A stretch of DNA of 64,000 nucleotides from Ruegeria halocynthiae (GTDB taxonomy: Bacteria; Pseudomonadota; Alphaproteobacteria; Rhodobacterales; Rhodobacteraceae): positions 419,593-483,592 of the forward strand of contig NZ_JQEZ01000003.1 of NCBI RefSeq assembly GCF_000743705.1, given 5' to 3'. Of the stretch, positions 8,874-17,590 are shown piece by piece. Under the pieces are notes generated by a model that was not told the DNA's origin, ran no database searches, and worked only from the letters and a program-made list of their open reading frames with translations. The translations under genes and the position numbers were made by a program. Each line of letters begins with the position of its first letter. The first letter of the stretch is position 1.

Positions 8874-10049
8874 ATGAAAGATATCGTGATCCTGGACGGT
8901 GCCCGCACCGCGATTGGCGCGTTTGGTGGGTCGCTGGCCGCGACGGCACCGATTGATCTGGCCACTGTTGTGACCGAAGCCGCGCTGGAGAAATCCGGCG
9001 TAGAAGCCACCCAGATCGGCAGTGTGGTGTTTGGTCATGTGATCAACACCGAACCGCGCGACATGTATCTGTCGCGCGCCGCTGCGAAACAGGCGGGTAT
9101 CCCGGTTGAGACCCCCGCGATGAACGTGAACCGCCTGTGCGGTTCCGGCGCGCAGGCGATTGTGTCGGCAGTACAGTCGCTGATGTTGGGCGATGCAGAG
9201 TTTGCGGTTGCCGGTGGTGCGGAAAGCATGTCGCGCAGCCCCTACATCGTGCCTCAGGCGCGCTGGGGTGCGAAAATGGGAGACGTGACCGCGCTGGACA
9301 TGATGCTGGGTGCGTTGAACTGCCCCTTTGGCACTGGTCATATGGGTGTCACGGCAGAAAATGTGGCGGATGAACATCAGGTCACGCGCGAGGAGATGGA
9401 TGCCTTTGCCCTGGCCAGCCAGACCCGCGCCGCGGCGGCGATCGAGGCGGGGTACTTCGACAGCCAGATCGCGCCTGTTCAGGTCAAGGTCAAGCGTGAC
9501 ATGGTTGATTTCAAAGTCGACGAGCATCCCAAGTCGACCTCGGCCGAGGCATTGGCGGGCCTGCGCCCAGCCTTCAAGAAAGACGGCCGCGTGACCGCAG
9601 GAAACGCGTCGGGCATCAACGACGGTGCGGCGGCGATGGTTCTGGCAACGGCGGATGCTGCCGAGAAAGCAGGTCTGAAGCCCAAGGCACGCATTCTGGG
9701 GTACGGGCACGCAGGTGTGCGCCCCGAAGTCATGGGCATTGGTCCGGTTCCCGCAGTGCAAAACCTGTTGGCGCGCACTGGTTTGTCGATTGCCGATTTC
9801 GATGTGATCGAAAGCAACGAAGCATTTGCGTCGCAGGCATTGGCCGTCAACAAAGAGCTGGGTCTGGACGCGGCCAAGGTAAACCCCAACGGCGGTGCGA
9901 TTGCATTGGGTCATCCGGTTGGTGCAACCGGTGCGATCATCACGCTGAAGGCGCTGTATGAGCTGGAGCGCATAGGCGGGTCCAAAGCGCTGATCACCAT
10001 GTGCATTGGTGGCGGGCAGGGGATTGCCGTCGCTATCGAGCGGCTTTGA
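8874..10049 (+). CDS. Acetyl-CoA acyltransferase (thiolase)
   Basis: A 391-residue thiolase that joins or cleaves acyl-CoA chains. The nucleophilic Cys89 is in NRLCGSGAQAIVSAV; GGAESMSRSPY, the His motif NGGAIALGHPVGATGA and the second Cys in CIGGGQGIA are all present. GAGGAGAAGAG lies just before the ATG at 8874; the frame opens 12 codons earlier but without a ribosome site. It could act as acetyl-CoA acetyltransferase (phaA/atoB) or as a broader beta-ketothiolase; the sequence does not separate these. It stands alone, followed by an extragenic two-hairpin repeat. Confidence 0.93.
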   Translation: MKDIVILDGARTAIGAFGGSLAATAPIDLATVVTEAALEKSGVEATQIGSVVFGHVINTEPRDMYLSRAAAKQAGIPVETPAMNVNRLCGSGAQAIVSAVQSLMLGDAEFAVAGGAESMSRSPYIVPQARWGAKMGDVTALDMMLGALNCPFGTGHMGVTAENVADEHQVTREEMDAFALASQTRAAAAIEAGYFDSQIAPVQVKVKRDMVDFKVDEHPKSTSAEALAGLRPAFKKDGRVTAGNASGINDGAAAMVLATADAAEKAGLKPKARILGYGHAGVRPEVMGIGPVPAVQNLLARTGLSIADFDVIESNEAFASQALAVNKELGLDAAKVNPNGGAIALGHPVGATGAIITLKALYELERIGGSKALITMCIGGGQGIAVAIERL

Positions 10050-10063
10050 TTGAGATCGGGTCA

Positions 10064-10132
10064 GGGGGGCTGTCTGCCCCCCATCGCGCGGTGCGCGCGA
10101 TTCCCCCCGAGGATACTTTTGGCCAGATGAAG
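10064..10132 (+). repeat. Two-hairpin extragenic repeat, copy A
   Basis: Between the convergent thiolase and ubiB genes: hairpin 1 GGGGGGC-tgtct-GCCCCCC (10064-10082), hairpin 2 TCGCGC-ggtgc-GCGCGA (10084-10100), then a tail CCCCCCGAGGATA followed by TTTTGGCCAGATGAAG. The same arrangement, with the same GGCCAGATGAAG tail, occurs inverted at 59163-59233. The GC hairpins plus T-containing tail would also work as a terminator. I recall similar tails in other Rhodobacteraceae genomes, but could not check. Confidence 0.7.
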
Positions 10133-10146
10133 CAGGCGGGTCAGCG

Positions 10147-11676
10147 CTAGCAGAGCGCTGCGATCAGGGTAACTGCGGCGGCACCGATGGCGGTGCCGAT
10201 CAGGACGGGCAGGAGCTTGGGTAAGAACCCTGTGTTTGATGGTTCGTCCTTTTGGGTCTGGGCGATCAGGGCGTTTTCAACCAGCGCTGGCAGGCGTGGG
10301 CCGAAACGGGCCAGAACCATTGCGGTTTTGCCGAAGTCCCGTAGGGCGGCGCGGGGGCCGATGGATTGCTTGATGTAATCCTCGACCACGGGGTGGGCCA
10401 CTTCCCAGATGTTCATGCGCGGGTCGAGCGAGCGGGCGACGCCTTCGACCACTACCATGGTGCGTTGCAGCAGGATCAACTCGGTCCGGGTTTCCATGCC
10501 AAAGCGTTCGGTGACCTCGAACAGGTAGTTCAGCAGCCGCCCCATCGAGATATGGGTGGCGTCCATGCCGAAGATCGGTTCCCCCACTGCGCGCAGGGCG
10601 CGGGCGAATTCGTCGACGTCCTGGTTGGCGGGCACATAGCCGGCCTCGAAATGCACCTCGGCCACGCGTTTGTAGTCGCGGCGGATGAAGCCGAACAGAA
10701 TTTCGGCATAGACCCGGCGGGTGTATTCGTCGATATGGCCCATGATGCCATAGTCATAGGCAATGATATCGCCATTGGCGGCGACCTTGAGGTTGCCCTG
10801 ATGCATGTCGGCGTGGAAGTAACCGTCGCGCAGGGCGTGCAGCAGAAACAGGCGCAGGACCCGCTCGGCCAGATCGCGGCGGTCGTGACCGGCGGCGTCG
10901 AGGGCGTCGTTTTCGCCCAGCGCAATGCCGTCCGCCCAGCTGAGCGTCATCACCCGGCGCGCGGACAGGGACCACACAACCGGTGGCAGCCAGAACCCGG
11001 CGTCATCCTTGGTGTTGGCCGCGTATTCCGAGGCGGCGGCGCTTTCCAGACGTAGATCCAGTTCACCACGTACGACGCCATCGAAATGTTCAATCACCTC
11101 CATCGGGCGCAGGCGGCGTGCGCCGGGGGCGAACAGCTGAACGATACGGGCCGCGAAGTAGAAGGCGTCGACATCCTTGCGGAAGGCGCGTTCGATACCG
11201 GGACGCAGGACCTTGACGGCCACGTCCTCGCCTGTGCTGGTCCGTTTGGCCTTGTGGACCTGCGCGATGGAGGCGGCTGCGATCGGCTCGCTGAATTCTT
11301 CGAAGACATCGGCGACCGGCTGACCCAGTTCTTTTTCGACCTCGGCCATGGCCTCGGCGCGTGAAAAGGGGGGCAGTTTGTCCTGCAACACCCGCAATTG
11401 CTCGGCCAGTTCATCACCAACCACATCGGGACGCGTGGACAGAACCTGCCCGAATTTGATGTAGGCGGGGCCAAGCGCAGTCAACGCGCGGGTGGCGGGC
11501 GGCATGTCGGGGTCGCCCTTATAGCCCAACCATTGGAACGGTTTGCCCAAGGCATGAGCGACAAAGCGCAGCGAAGGCGGGGCCTCAAAAGCGTCCAGCA
11601 CCACGTTCATGGCGCCCGTGCGTTCCAAAGTCGCGCCTGTGCGGATCAGGCGGATGATGTTGTGAGGGCCACGCAT
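10147..11676 (-). CDS. ubiB: Ubiquinone biosynthesis kinase-like protein UbiB
   Basis: A 509-residue ABC1/ADCK/UbiB family atypical kinase/ATPase needed for ubiquinone synthesis. The KxGQ motif is seen as AYIKFGQVLSTRPDVV near residue 70, the Ala-rich loop as PIAAASIAQVHKA near 133, the invariant Lys in VAVKVLRPG, and the catalytic segment as DGYFHADMHQGNLKV with YDYGIMG. One or two membrane helices close the protein (LLPVLIGTAIGAAAVTLIAAL). It starts 3 bases after the ubiE stop, so the two ubiquinone genes form an operon. Confidence 0.96.
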   Translation of the reverse strand: MRGPHNIIRLIRTGATLERTGAMNVVLDAFEAPPSLRFVAHALGKPFQWLGYKGDPDMPPATRALTALGPAYIKFGQVLSTRPDVVGDELAEQLRVLQDKLPPFSRAEAMAEVEKELGQPVADVFEEFSEPIAAASIAQVHKAKRTSTGEDVAVKVLRPGIERAFRKDVDAFYFAARIVQLFAPGARRLRPMEVIEHFDGVVRGELDLRLESAAASEYAANTKDDAGFWLPPVVWSLSARRVMTLSWADGIALGENDALDAAGHDRRDLAERVLRLFLLHALRDGYFHADMHQGNLKVAANGDIIAYDYGIMGHIDEYTRRVYAEILFGFIRRDYKRVAEVHFEAGYVPANQDVDEFARALRAVGEPIFGMDATHISMGRLLNYLFEVTERFGMETRTELILLQRTMVVVEGVARSLDPRMNIWEVAHPVVEDYIKQSIGPRAALRDFGKTAMVLARFGPRLPALVENALIAQTQKDEPSNTGFLPKLLPVLIGTAIGAAAVTLIAALC

Positions 11677-11679
11677 GAA

Positions 11680-12432
11680 TCAGATCTTCCAGCCAGAGTG
11701 CAGCGCGGCGATGCCCAGGCTGAGATTGCGGTATTTGGCGTTTTCGAAACCGGCGGCGCGGACCATATTCAGGAAGGTTTCCTGATCAGGGAACTTGCGG
11801 ATCGATTCCACCAGATATTGATAACTGTCATAATCATTGGCGATCAGCTTACCCATGCGCGGGATCACGTTGAAACTGTAAAGGTCGTAAAGTTTCTGCA
11901 TCCCGTCATTCGGCAGCTGGCTGAATTCCAGCACCATCAGGCGGCCACCGGGTTTGAGAACGCGGAACGCCTCGTTCAAAGCCTCTTGCGGGCGGGTCAC
12001 GTTTCGGATGCCAAATGAAATCGTGTAGACGTCAAAGGTGTTATCTTCGAACGGCAGGGCCATGGCGTCGCCCACCACCCAGTTCAGGCTGTCGACCATC
12101 TGATCGGCTTCGGCGCGCTGGCGGCCTTCGACCAGCATCGGTTCGGTCAGGTCCAGAACGGTGGCGTGGCCATAACCGGCGCGTTTCAGAAAGCGAAACG
12201 AGATATCGCCGGTGCCGCCCGCCACATCCAGCAGGCGCTGACCCGGGCGCGGGGCCAGCCAGTCCATCATCGCGTCTTTCCAGACCCGGTGGATGCCCAT
12301 CGACATGACATCATTCATCACGTCGTATTTCGAGGCGACCGAATTGAACACGCCCTGCACGCGCCCGGCCTTTTCAGCCTCGCGCACGGTTTCGAACCCG
12401 AAATGGGTGGTCTTGTCGTTGGTGTCGGACAT
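11680..12432 (-). CDS. ubiE: Ubiquinone/menaquinone methyltransferase UbiE
   Basis: A 250-residue class I SAM methyltransferase that C-methylates the quinone ring. The SAM motif [12 protein letters not shown], the family signature [14 protein letters not shown], and [23 protein letters not shown] are all visible. The ATG at 12432 was chosen because it gives the family N-terminus; the frame is open a further 42 codons upstream with no homology. First gene of the ubiE-ubiB operon and divergent from the unrecognised membrane gene at 12575. Confidence 0.97.
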   Translation of the reverse strand: MSDTNDKTTHFGFETVREAEKAGRVQGVFNSVASKYDVMNDVMSMGIHRVWKDAMMDWLAPRPGQRLLDVAGGTGDISFRFLKRAGYGHATVLDLTEPMLVEGRQRAEADQMVDSLNWVVGDAMALPFEDNTFDVYTISFGIRNVTRPQEALNEAFRVLKPGGRLMVLEFSQLPNDGMQKLYDLYSFNVIPRMGKLIANDYDSYQYLVESIRKFPDQETFLNMVRAAGFENAKYRNLSLGIAALHSGWKI

Positions 12433-12574
12433 GAATGGATGCCTCTGTCTGTGTTGCCCTTCCTTATAGGCTGCACGGCGGGGAAGACAATCGCGCGAAA
12501 TGGTAGCAGGGGGCGACGATTTGGCAGGCGTGCCACAGATTTTCCACAGTCGTTGCATACGTCAGGAGGTAGTT

Positions 12575-13282
12575 TTGAAAAGCAGCCTTTCTGACATGTC
12601 CAACTATTCAATTTTTGTGGGTTTGATAACGACTGCTCTGGTGTTTCTGTTCATCATCTGGCGGGTGAGGGCGCTGTTCCGCACGATACTGCGGGTGGGT
12701 CGCGCCAGAGGGCTAGGCGACAAAATGGATGCGGCCATGCGGCATTTTCCCAACGATATCGTGAATGAATCGATGCTTCGGGCCGGTAGCGAGAGGCCAG
12801 CACAGCAATCCCTGACACGGATGACCTTTCGAACAACACCCGGCACCATTGTAACGACTTTATTGGTGTTGATTGCCCTGTTTTATATCAGTTTCGTCCA
12901 ACCTGAACTTGCCCGGGCCGAGGAGATGTTCCCAAGGCTAGACGCCCACACAGTCGTAATGATCAAGCTTGGGGTTTTGGGGCTGGCTGCTTACACGCTG
13001 GTATATCACCTTGCCAATTCGATCTCGATTGACGGGGTTGAATTGGTGACGATGAGCCCGCTGTTCCAGCGGCGGTATTTTGATTTGACCAAACTTAGCC
13101 AGATCGATCTCAGGCAAAGTGGCAATTACCTTCTGCGCTTTTCAGATGGGAAGACGGCGCGGATTCTGAAATATGTAACCGGACATGATGAAATGGTGCA
13201 GGCGCTGGAAAGCGCTCTTGCGGCAAATCAGGAGAAAATATGCCGGAACTTCCCGAAGTCGAAACGGTCCGTCGCGGGCTAA
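12575..13282 (+). CDS. Unrecognised membrane protein overlapping mutM
   Basis: A 235-residue protein that I do not recognise. Three hydrophobic segments are visible: near residues 10-28 ([17 protein letters not shown]), 88-106 ([18 protein letters not shown]) and 128-148 ([20 protein letters not shown]). A soluble C-terminal part follows ([26 protein letters not shown]) that resembles a small bPH-like beta domain; that is a guess. The TTG at 12575 was chosen because AGGAGGT lies 4 bases before it; ATG at 12596 is the alternative. Its end overlaps mutM by 43 bases, so expression of the two is linked. AT-richer than its neighbours. Confidence 0.6.
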   Translation: MKSSLSDMSNYSIFVGLITTALVFLFIIWRVRALFRTILRVGRARGLGDKMDAAMRHFPNDIVNESMLRAGSERPAQQSLTRMTFRTTPGTIVTTLLVLIALFYISFVQPELARAEEMFPRLDAHTVVMIKLGVLGLAAYTLVYHLANSISIDGVELVTMSPLFQRRYFDLTKLSQIDLRQSGNYLLRFSDGKTARILKYVTGHDEMVQALESALAANQEKICRNFPKSKRSVAG

Positions 13283-14091
13283 CCCCCGCCATGGAAGGGG
13301 TGGTGATTGAACGGGCGGACGTGAACCGGCCCGATCTGCGCTGGCCCTTCCCTGACCGGATGGCGGAACGGCTGACGGGGCAGCGGGTGGATCAATTGCG
13401 GCGGCGGTCGAAATACATTCTGGCTGATCTTAGCAGTGGCGAGACTTTGTTGATCCATCTGGGCATGTCTGGGCGAATGACGGTGTCCGGCGATCCGCTG
13501 GGGCAATTCGCCCATAACCATCCGATGCCTGAAAAACATGACCATGTGGTGTTTCACATGGCCAACGGGGCACGGGTGACGTTCAACGATCCGCGCCGGT
13601 TCGGGGCAATGGACCTGCTGCCGACAGCCACGGCCGAGGATCACAAGCTGTTGGCGGTACTGGGGCCGGAACCTTTGGGCAATGATTTCCACGAGCAACA
13701 TTTGATTGACGCGTTTCGTGGAAAAAACACGCCGGTCAAATCCGCGCTGCTGGACCAGAGAATCGTTGCCGGGCTGGGGAACATCTATGTCTGCGAGGCG
13801 CTGTACCGCGCCCAAGTGTCGCCACGTCGCAAAGCCGGACAGATCTCGGCGGCGCGGGTGGCCGCGCTGGTTCCGATCATCCGGCAGGTGTTGCGCCAGG
13901 CCATCGAGGCGGGTGGGTCGTCGTTGCGCGATTTCCGGCAAGCCGATGGAGAACTTGGATATTTTCAGCACAGCTTTGATGTTTATGGCCGCGAGGGTGA
14001 ACCCTGCAGAACCGAAGGCTGCGGTGCTGCGGTCAAAAGAATCACCCAGTCCGGTCGCTCATCATTCTATTGCGCGCAATGCCAAAGATAG
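13240..14091 (+). CDS. mutM: Formamidopyrimidine-DNA glycosylase
   Basis: A 283-residue DNA repair enzyme that excises 8-oxoguanine and nicks the abasic site. It starts [10 protein letters not shown], so after Met removal the catalytic Pro is N-terminal; the Lys-containing RRRSKYIL and the C-terminal zinc finger with four Cys (CRTEGC ... YCAQC) are present. Length is normal. The start lies inside the end of the upstream membrane gene. A crotonase gene follows after 66 bases. Confidence 0.98.
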   Translation: MPELPEVETVRRGLTPAMEGVVIERADVNRPDLRWPFPDRMAERLTGQRVDQLRRRSKYILADLSSGETLLIHLGMSGRMTVSGDPLGQFAHNHPMPEKHDHVVFHMANGARVTFNDPRRFGAMDLLPTATAEDHKLLAVLGPEPLGNDFHEQHLIDAFRGKNTPVKSALLDQRIVAGLGNIYVCEALYRAQVSPRRKAGQISAARVAALVPIIRQVLRQAIEAGGSSLRDFRQADGELGYFQHSFDVYGREGEPCRTEGCGAAVKRITQSGRSSFYCAQCQR

Positions 14092-14157
14092 CTTGATCCA
14101 AGTTTTCCGCATGGTAAGGAATTGTACCTGAACGGAACAACCGGAAGCTTAAACCTC

Positions 14158-14934
14158 ATGGCTTTTGAGACGATCATCGTCGAAATCGAAGACCACGTCG
14201 CCCTTATCAAGCTCGACAGACCAGACGCGCTGAATGCGCTGAACTCGAAACTTACTTCCGAGCTGTGCACCGCGTTGGAAGATGCGGATGCGAATGACAA
14301 GGTGCGCTGCATCGTCCTGACCGGATCGGAAAAGGCCTTTGCCGCGGGGGCTGATATCAAAGAGATGTCAGTGCTTAGCTTTGTGGATGTGTTTGGCCAG
14401 AACTTCTTTGGCGACGTCAACGACCGGTTCACCGCGATCCGCAAGCCGATCATCGCGGCCGTGGCCGGATATGCTCTGGGTGGCGGGTGTGAGCTGGCGA
14501 TGATGTGCGATTTCATCATCGCTGCGGATACGGCCAAGTTCGGCCAGCCCGAGATTAATCTGGGTGTGATTGCAGGATTGGGTGGCACGCAGCGCCTGAC
14601 CCGTTTCGTGGGCAAGTCCAAATCCATGGACATGAACCTGACGGGTCGCTTCATGGATGCCGAAGAAGCCGAGCGCGCCGGGCTGGTCAGCCGCGTCGTC
14701 CCTGCCAAGAAGCTTATGGAAGAGGCCATCGCTGCGGCACAGAAGATTGCCGAGAAATCGCAGCTGAGCACAGTCGCGGCCAAAGAGGCGGTCAACCGCA
14801 GCTATGAACTGACCCTGAGCGAGGGGATGCTGTTCGAGCGTCGCGTCTTCCATTCCATGTTCGCCACGGAAGACCAGAAAGAGGGCATGGCCGCTTTCCT
14901 TGAAAAACGCGCAGCTCAGTTCCGCGACAAGTAA
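14158..14934 (+). CDS. Enoyl-CoA hydratase
   Basis: A 258-residue crotonase-fold enzyme, probably hydrating 2-enoyl-CoA in beta-oxidation. The oxyanion-hole segments [11 protein letters not shown] and [14 protein letters not shown], and the catalytic Glu segment [17 protein letters not shown], are intact, including both glutamates expected of a true hydratase. The ATG at 14158 gives the usual N-terminus; the frame opens 12 codons earlier without support. A terminator follows 24 bases after the stop. Substrate chain length is not known. Confidence 0.93.
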   Translation: MAFETIIVEIEDHVALIKLDRPDALNALNSKLTSELCTALEDADANDKVRCIVLTGSEKAFAAGADIKEMSVLSFVDVFGQNFFGDVNDRFTAIRKPIIAAVAGYALGGGCELAMMCDFIIAADTAKFGQPEINLGVIAGLGGTQRLTRFVGKSKSMDMNLTGRFMDAEEAERAGLVSRVVPAKKLMEEAIAAAQKIAEKSQLSTVAAKEAVNRSYELTLSEGMLFERRVFHSMFATEDQKEGMAAFLEKRAAQFRDK

Positions 14935-14958
14935 GTCGCATATCATTACAGCGAGACA

Positions 14959-14980
14959 GGCGGGCACGACCCGCCTTTTT
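14959..14980 (+). terminator. Terminator after enoyl-CoA hydratase
   Basis: GGCGGG-cacga-CCCGCC followed directly by TTTTT: a 6-bp GC stem, 5-base loop and a T run, 24 bases after the stop codon. Confidence 0.85.
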
Positions 14981-15159
14981 CATGCCCGCAATGCTTGGGA
15001 AAGAATCGACTTGGCAAAGCCTGCAAACTTGGGTAAGTAGCGCCGCATACATGCGCGTGCGGCCCGCTTGGCCCGACTCACACTCGTGATTCTGATCCGG
15101 TGCGGATAGTCCGTGACGCGCTTTTATTGATAACCGTACCGAACAAAGGTCAGAGACAC

Positions 15160-15423
15160 ATGGCAAATTCGCCCCAGGCAAAGAAACGCGCGCGTCAGAA
15201 CGAAAAGCGTTTCGCAGTCAACAAAGCACGCCGTTCGCGCATCCGCACCTATCTGCGTAAAGTCGAAGAAGCGATCGCTTCCGGCGACAAAGACGCAGCA
15301 ACCGCAGCTCTGCGTGCCGCACAGCCCGAGCTGATGCGCGGCGTTACCAAAGGCGTTTTCCACAAGAACACTGCATCGCGTAAGATGTCGCGGCTGTCGT
15401 CGCGTGTAAAAGCGCTGGGCTAA
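15160..15423 (+). CDS. rpsT: Small ribosomal subunit protein bS20
   Basis: An 87-residue, strongly basic ribosomal protein that binds 16S rRNA early in 30S assembly. It begins [17 protein letters not shown] and ends in the Ser/Arg/Lys-rich [14 protein letters not shown], both typical of S20. The ATG at 15160 follows AAAGGTCAGAG. The frame is open 20 codons upstream, which is not part of the protein. It is a single-gene unit with its own terminator, upstream of dnaA as in many alphaproteobacteria. Confidence 0.98.
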   Translation: MANSPQAKKRARQNEKRFAVNKARRSRIRTYLRKVEEAIASGDKDAATAALRAAQPELMRGVTKGVFHKNTASRKMSRLSSRVKALG

Positions 15424-15469
15424 ACTGCGACTTGACCCGGGGTCAAGTAAGCAAAGCTGATATATTTTA

Positions 15470-15499
15470 AAGGGCGTCGCGGTTTGCGGCGCCCTTTTT
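15470..15499 (+). terminator. Terminator after rpsT
   Basis: AAGGGCGTCGC-ggttt-GCGGCGCCCTT followed by TTT: an 11-bp stem with one G-T pair. It lies 46 bases after the stop; a smaller palindrome, CTTGACC-cgg-GGTCAAG, precedes it at 15431-15447. Confidence 0.85.
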
Positions 15500-15977
15500 A
15501 ATGTTGCCAGAATACCGCGCCTTCACGAACCCGAGAGATTCTTTCGGCCAAAGACCCGAGTCAATATCAGAGTTTCGTTGCCGTACGCGTCAGCCTCTTG
15601 TTACCACTAAGTCAGCGATTCACTCGCTTGGGGGGACAGGCTGTTCCAGCGATCAAACTGACGGGCATCAGGATGATCCGGGAACGAATGTTGGCAACCG
15701 GTCTGCGCCGGTATTGTCGATCTGCTATGGGCCTTGGGGTAACCAAAGGTCCAAGCCCTGTCGAAAATTTAGATTGCGACGCGCAACCCGGTTTCTGGGA
15801 TGTCCTGCTATTGGATATCGAGATGCCCGGCTGTGCTGACTTTCGGGGACATTCCCGCCAGATCGCTGTGGTCTGGCGCATGGGTATCCTTTTGCGTGTG
15901 AATGCTGAATCCGGGAAACCGGATCAAAGTTAATAAGGTCGAAAGACCAATAAATAATGGGATGCGTGAGGCGCTTA
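15500..15977. other. Long dnaA upstream region, no gene seen
   Basis: About 480 bases between the rpsT terminator and dnaA. I see no convincing gene: the open frames here lack ribosome sites and recognisable products. No consensus DnaA box (TTATNCACA) was found, so there is no sign of the replication origin, which in this order usually lies elsewhere. Three GANTC sites, the target of the CcrM cell-cycle methylase, are present; about two would be expected by chance. Two GAAA-capped hairpins lie at its right end (separate entry). Confidence 0.6.
15909..15948 (+). promoter_or_regulatory. Two GAAA-tetraloop hairpins in the dnaA leader
   Basis: ATCCGG-GAAA-CCGGAT (15909-15924) and GGTC-GAAA-GACC (15937-15948) are two perfect stems, each closed by a GNRA-type GAAA tetraloop, 12 bases apart and 30-70 bases ahead of the dnaA ATG. 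If transcribed they would form stable RNA hairpins in the 5' leader. In Caulobacter the dnaA leader takes part in nutrient control of translation, so a regulatory role is plausible but inferred. Confidence 0.5.
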
Positions 15978-17363
15978 ATGACACAAGAAAAATGGGGACT
16001 ACTGCGTAATAAGCTGCTCAAAGCGATCGGCCGGAACAACTATACCACCTGGATTGAACCCCTGGAATTTCAGGAGTTGCAGGATGGTGTGGCAGTGTTT
16101 TCGGTGCCGACGAACTTTATGGGCAATTACGTCAGTCAAAATTTTGCGGATCTCATATTATACGAGATGAACACCGCAGGTGAATCCGTGCAACGCCTTG
16201 CATTTCGCGTTGCCGCCAATTCGCCGGTTCGACCGTCCAAAGATGCGGACCCCGCTCCGGCCGCCACGCCAGAGCCAACTCTGTCGCAGCAGGCAGAGGT
16301 TACGCATGATGCGCTGGAATCGTTACAGGCCGCGCCGTTGGACGCCCGTTTCACCTTTGACAGCTTTGTGGTCGGCAAGCCCAACGAATTGGCCCATGCC
16401 GCTGCGCGCCGTGTGTCCGAAGGTGGTCCGGTCACCTTTAACCCGCTGGTTCTGTATGGTGGCGTAGGTCTGGGTAAAACTCACCTGATGCACGCCATCG
16501 CCTGGGAATTGAAAACCAAACGCCCCGAGCTGAATGTGCTGTACCTGTCGGCCGAACAGTTCATGTATCGCTTTGTGCAGGCCCTGCGCGAGCGTCGGAT
16601 GATGGATTTCAAGCATCTGTTCCGCTCGGTCGATGTGCTGATGGTCGATGACGTGCAGTTCATCGCCGGCAAGGATTCCACCCAGGAAGAGTTCTTTCAC
16701 ACCTTCAACGCGCTGGTGGATCAGAACAAGCAGATCATCATTTCGGCCGACCGCGCCCCGGGTGAGATCAAGGATCTGGAAGACCGCGTGAAATCGCGCC
16801 TGCAATGCGGGTTGGTCGTTGACCTGCACCCCACCGATTACGAACTGCGTCTGGGTATCCTGCAGAACAAGGTGCAGCAATACAGCAGCACCTATCCAGA
16901 CCTGACCATTGCCGATGGCGTGCTGGAGTTTCTGGCGCAGCGTATCTCGACCAATGTGCGCGTTCTTGAGGGGGCTTTGACCCGCCTGTTCGCCTTTGCC
17001 TCGCTGGTGGGTCGTGAGATCGACATGGATCTGACCCAGGATTGTCTGGCCGACGTGCTGCGCGCGTCCGAGCGTAAGATCACTGTCGAAGAGATTCAGC
17101 GCAAGGTGTCCGACTATTACAACATCCGCCTGTCCGACATCATCGGCCCCAAGCGGCTGCGGTCTTATGCCCGCCCGCGTCAGGTGGCGATGTATCTGTG
17201 CAAACAGCTCACCAGTCGGTCCCTGCCCGAGATCGGACGTCGCTTTGGCGGCCGTGACCACACCACGGTGATGCATGGCGTCAAGCGCATCGAGGAACTG
17301 AAAGTCACCGACGGCCAGATCGCGGAAGATGTGGAAATGCTGCGGCGTTCACTGGAAGCCTGA
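15978..17363 (+). CDS. dnaA: Chromosomal replication initiator DnaA
   Basis: A 461-residue AAA+ initiator. Domain I (~1-90) has NNYTTWIEPLEF; a Pro/Ala-rich linker follows; domain III has Walker A GGVGLGKTHL near residue 166 and Walker B VLMVDDVQFI near 225; domain IV has the DNA-binding signature GGRDHTTVMHGVKRIEEL. The ATG at 15978 (MTQEKWG) follows GTGAGG and fits the family N-terminus; seven more in-frame codons upstream are less likely. Followed by a strong terminator and then dnaN. Confidence 0.98.
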   Translation: MTQEKWGLLRNKLLKAIGRNNYTTWIEPLEFQELQDGVAVFSVPTNFMGNYVSQNFADLILYEMNTAGESVQRLAFRVAANSPVRPSKDADPAPAATPEPTLSQQAEVTHDALESLQAAPLDARFTFDSFVVGKPNELAHAAARRVSEGGPVTFNPLVLYGGVGLGKTHLMHAIAWELKTKRPELNVLYLSAEQFMYRFVQALRERRMMDFKHLFRSVDVLMVDDVQFIAGKDSTQEEFFHTFNALVDQNKQIIISADRAPGEIKDLEDRVKSRLQCGLVVDLHPTDYELRLGILQNKVQQYSSTYPDLTIADGVLEFLAQRISTNVRVLEGALTRLFAFASLVGREIDMDLTQDCLADVLRASERKITVEEIQRKVSDYYNIRLSDIIGPKRLRSYARPRQVAMYLCKQLTSRSLPEIGRRFGGRDHTTVMHGVKRIEELKVTDGQIAEDVEMLRRSLEA

Positions 17364-17381
17364 GTTCGGCCCAATCACACA

Positions 17382-17420
17382 GAAAACGCCCCGGACCCTC
17401 ACGCCCGGGGCGTTTTCTTG
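17382..17420 (+). terminator. Terminator after dnaA
   Basis: GAAAACGCCCCGG pairs perfectly over 13 bases with CCGGGGCGTTTTC around a 10-base loop, with the T-rich arm on the 3' side. The A and T arms make it usable on both strands. It separates dnaA from dnaN, so dnaN must have its own promoter in the next ~170 bases. Confidence 0.9.
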
Positions 17421-17590
17421 TGCACTATTGTCCACGGTCGGGAATGAACTGTGCCAATGCGGTCACGCGCCCCTTGACGCTTTGACCAATCCGACCCAGA
17501 AATCCATAAAAAATCCTTGTGCCTCAGGGCGGAACCGCTAACGTGCCAGTCCCGCCCATTTTCGGCACGCAAGTCAGAGGAATAGAGGGT

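Noticed and set aside
15501..15839. 112-codon open frame between rpsT and dnaA
   Set aside because: No ribosome site, composition unlike a protein, and no recognisable motif.
15424..15977. Possible replication origin upstream of dnaA
   Set aside because: No DnaA-box cluster or AT-rich unwinding region seen; in this order the origin is usually elsewhere.
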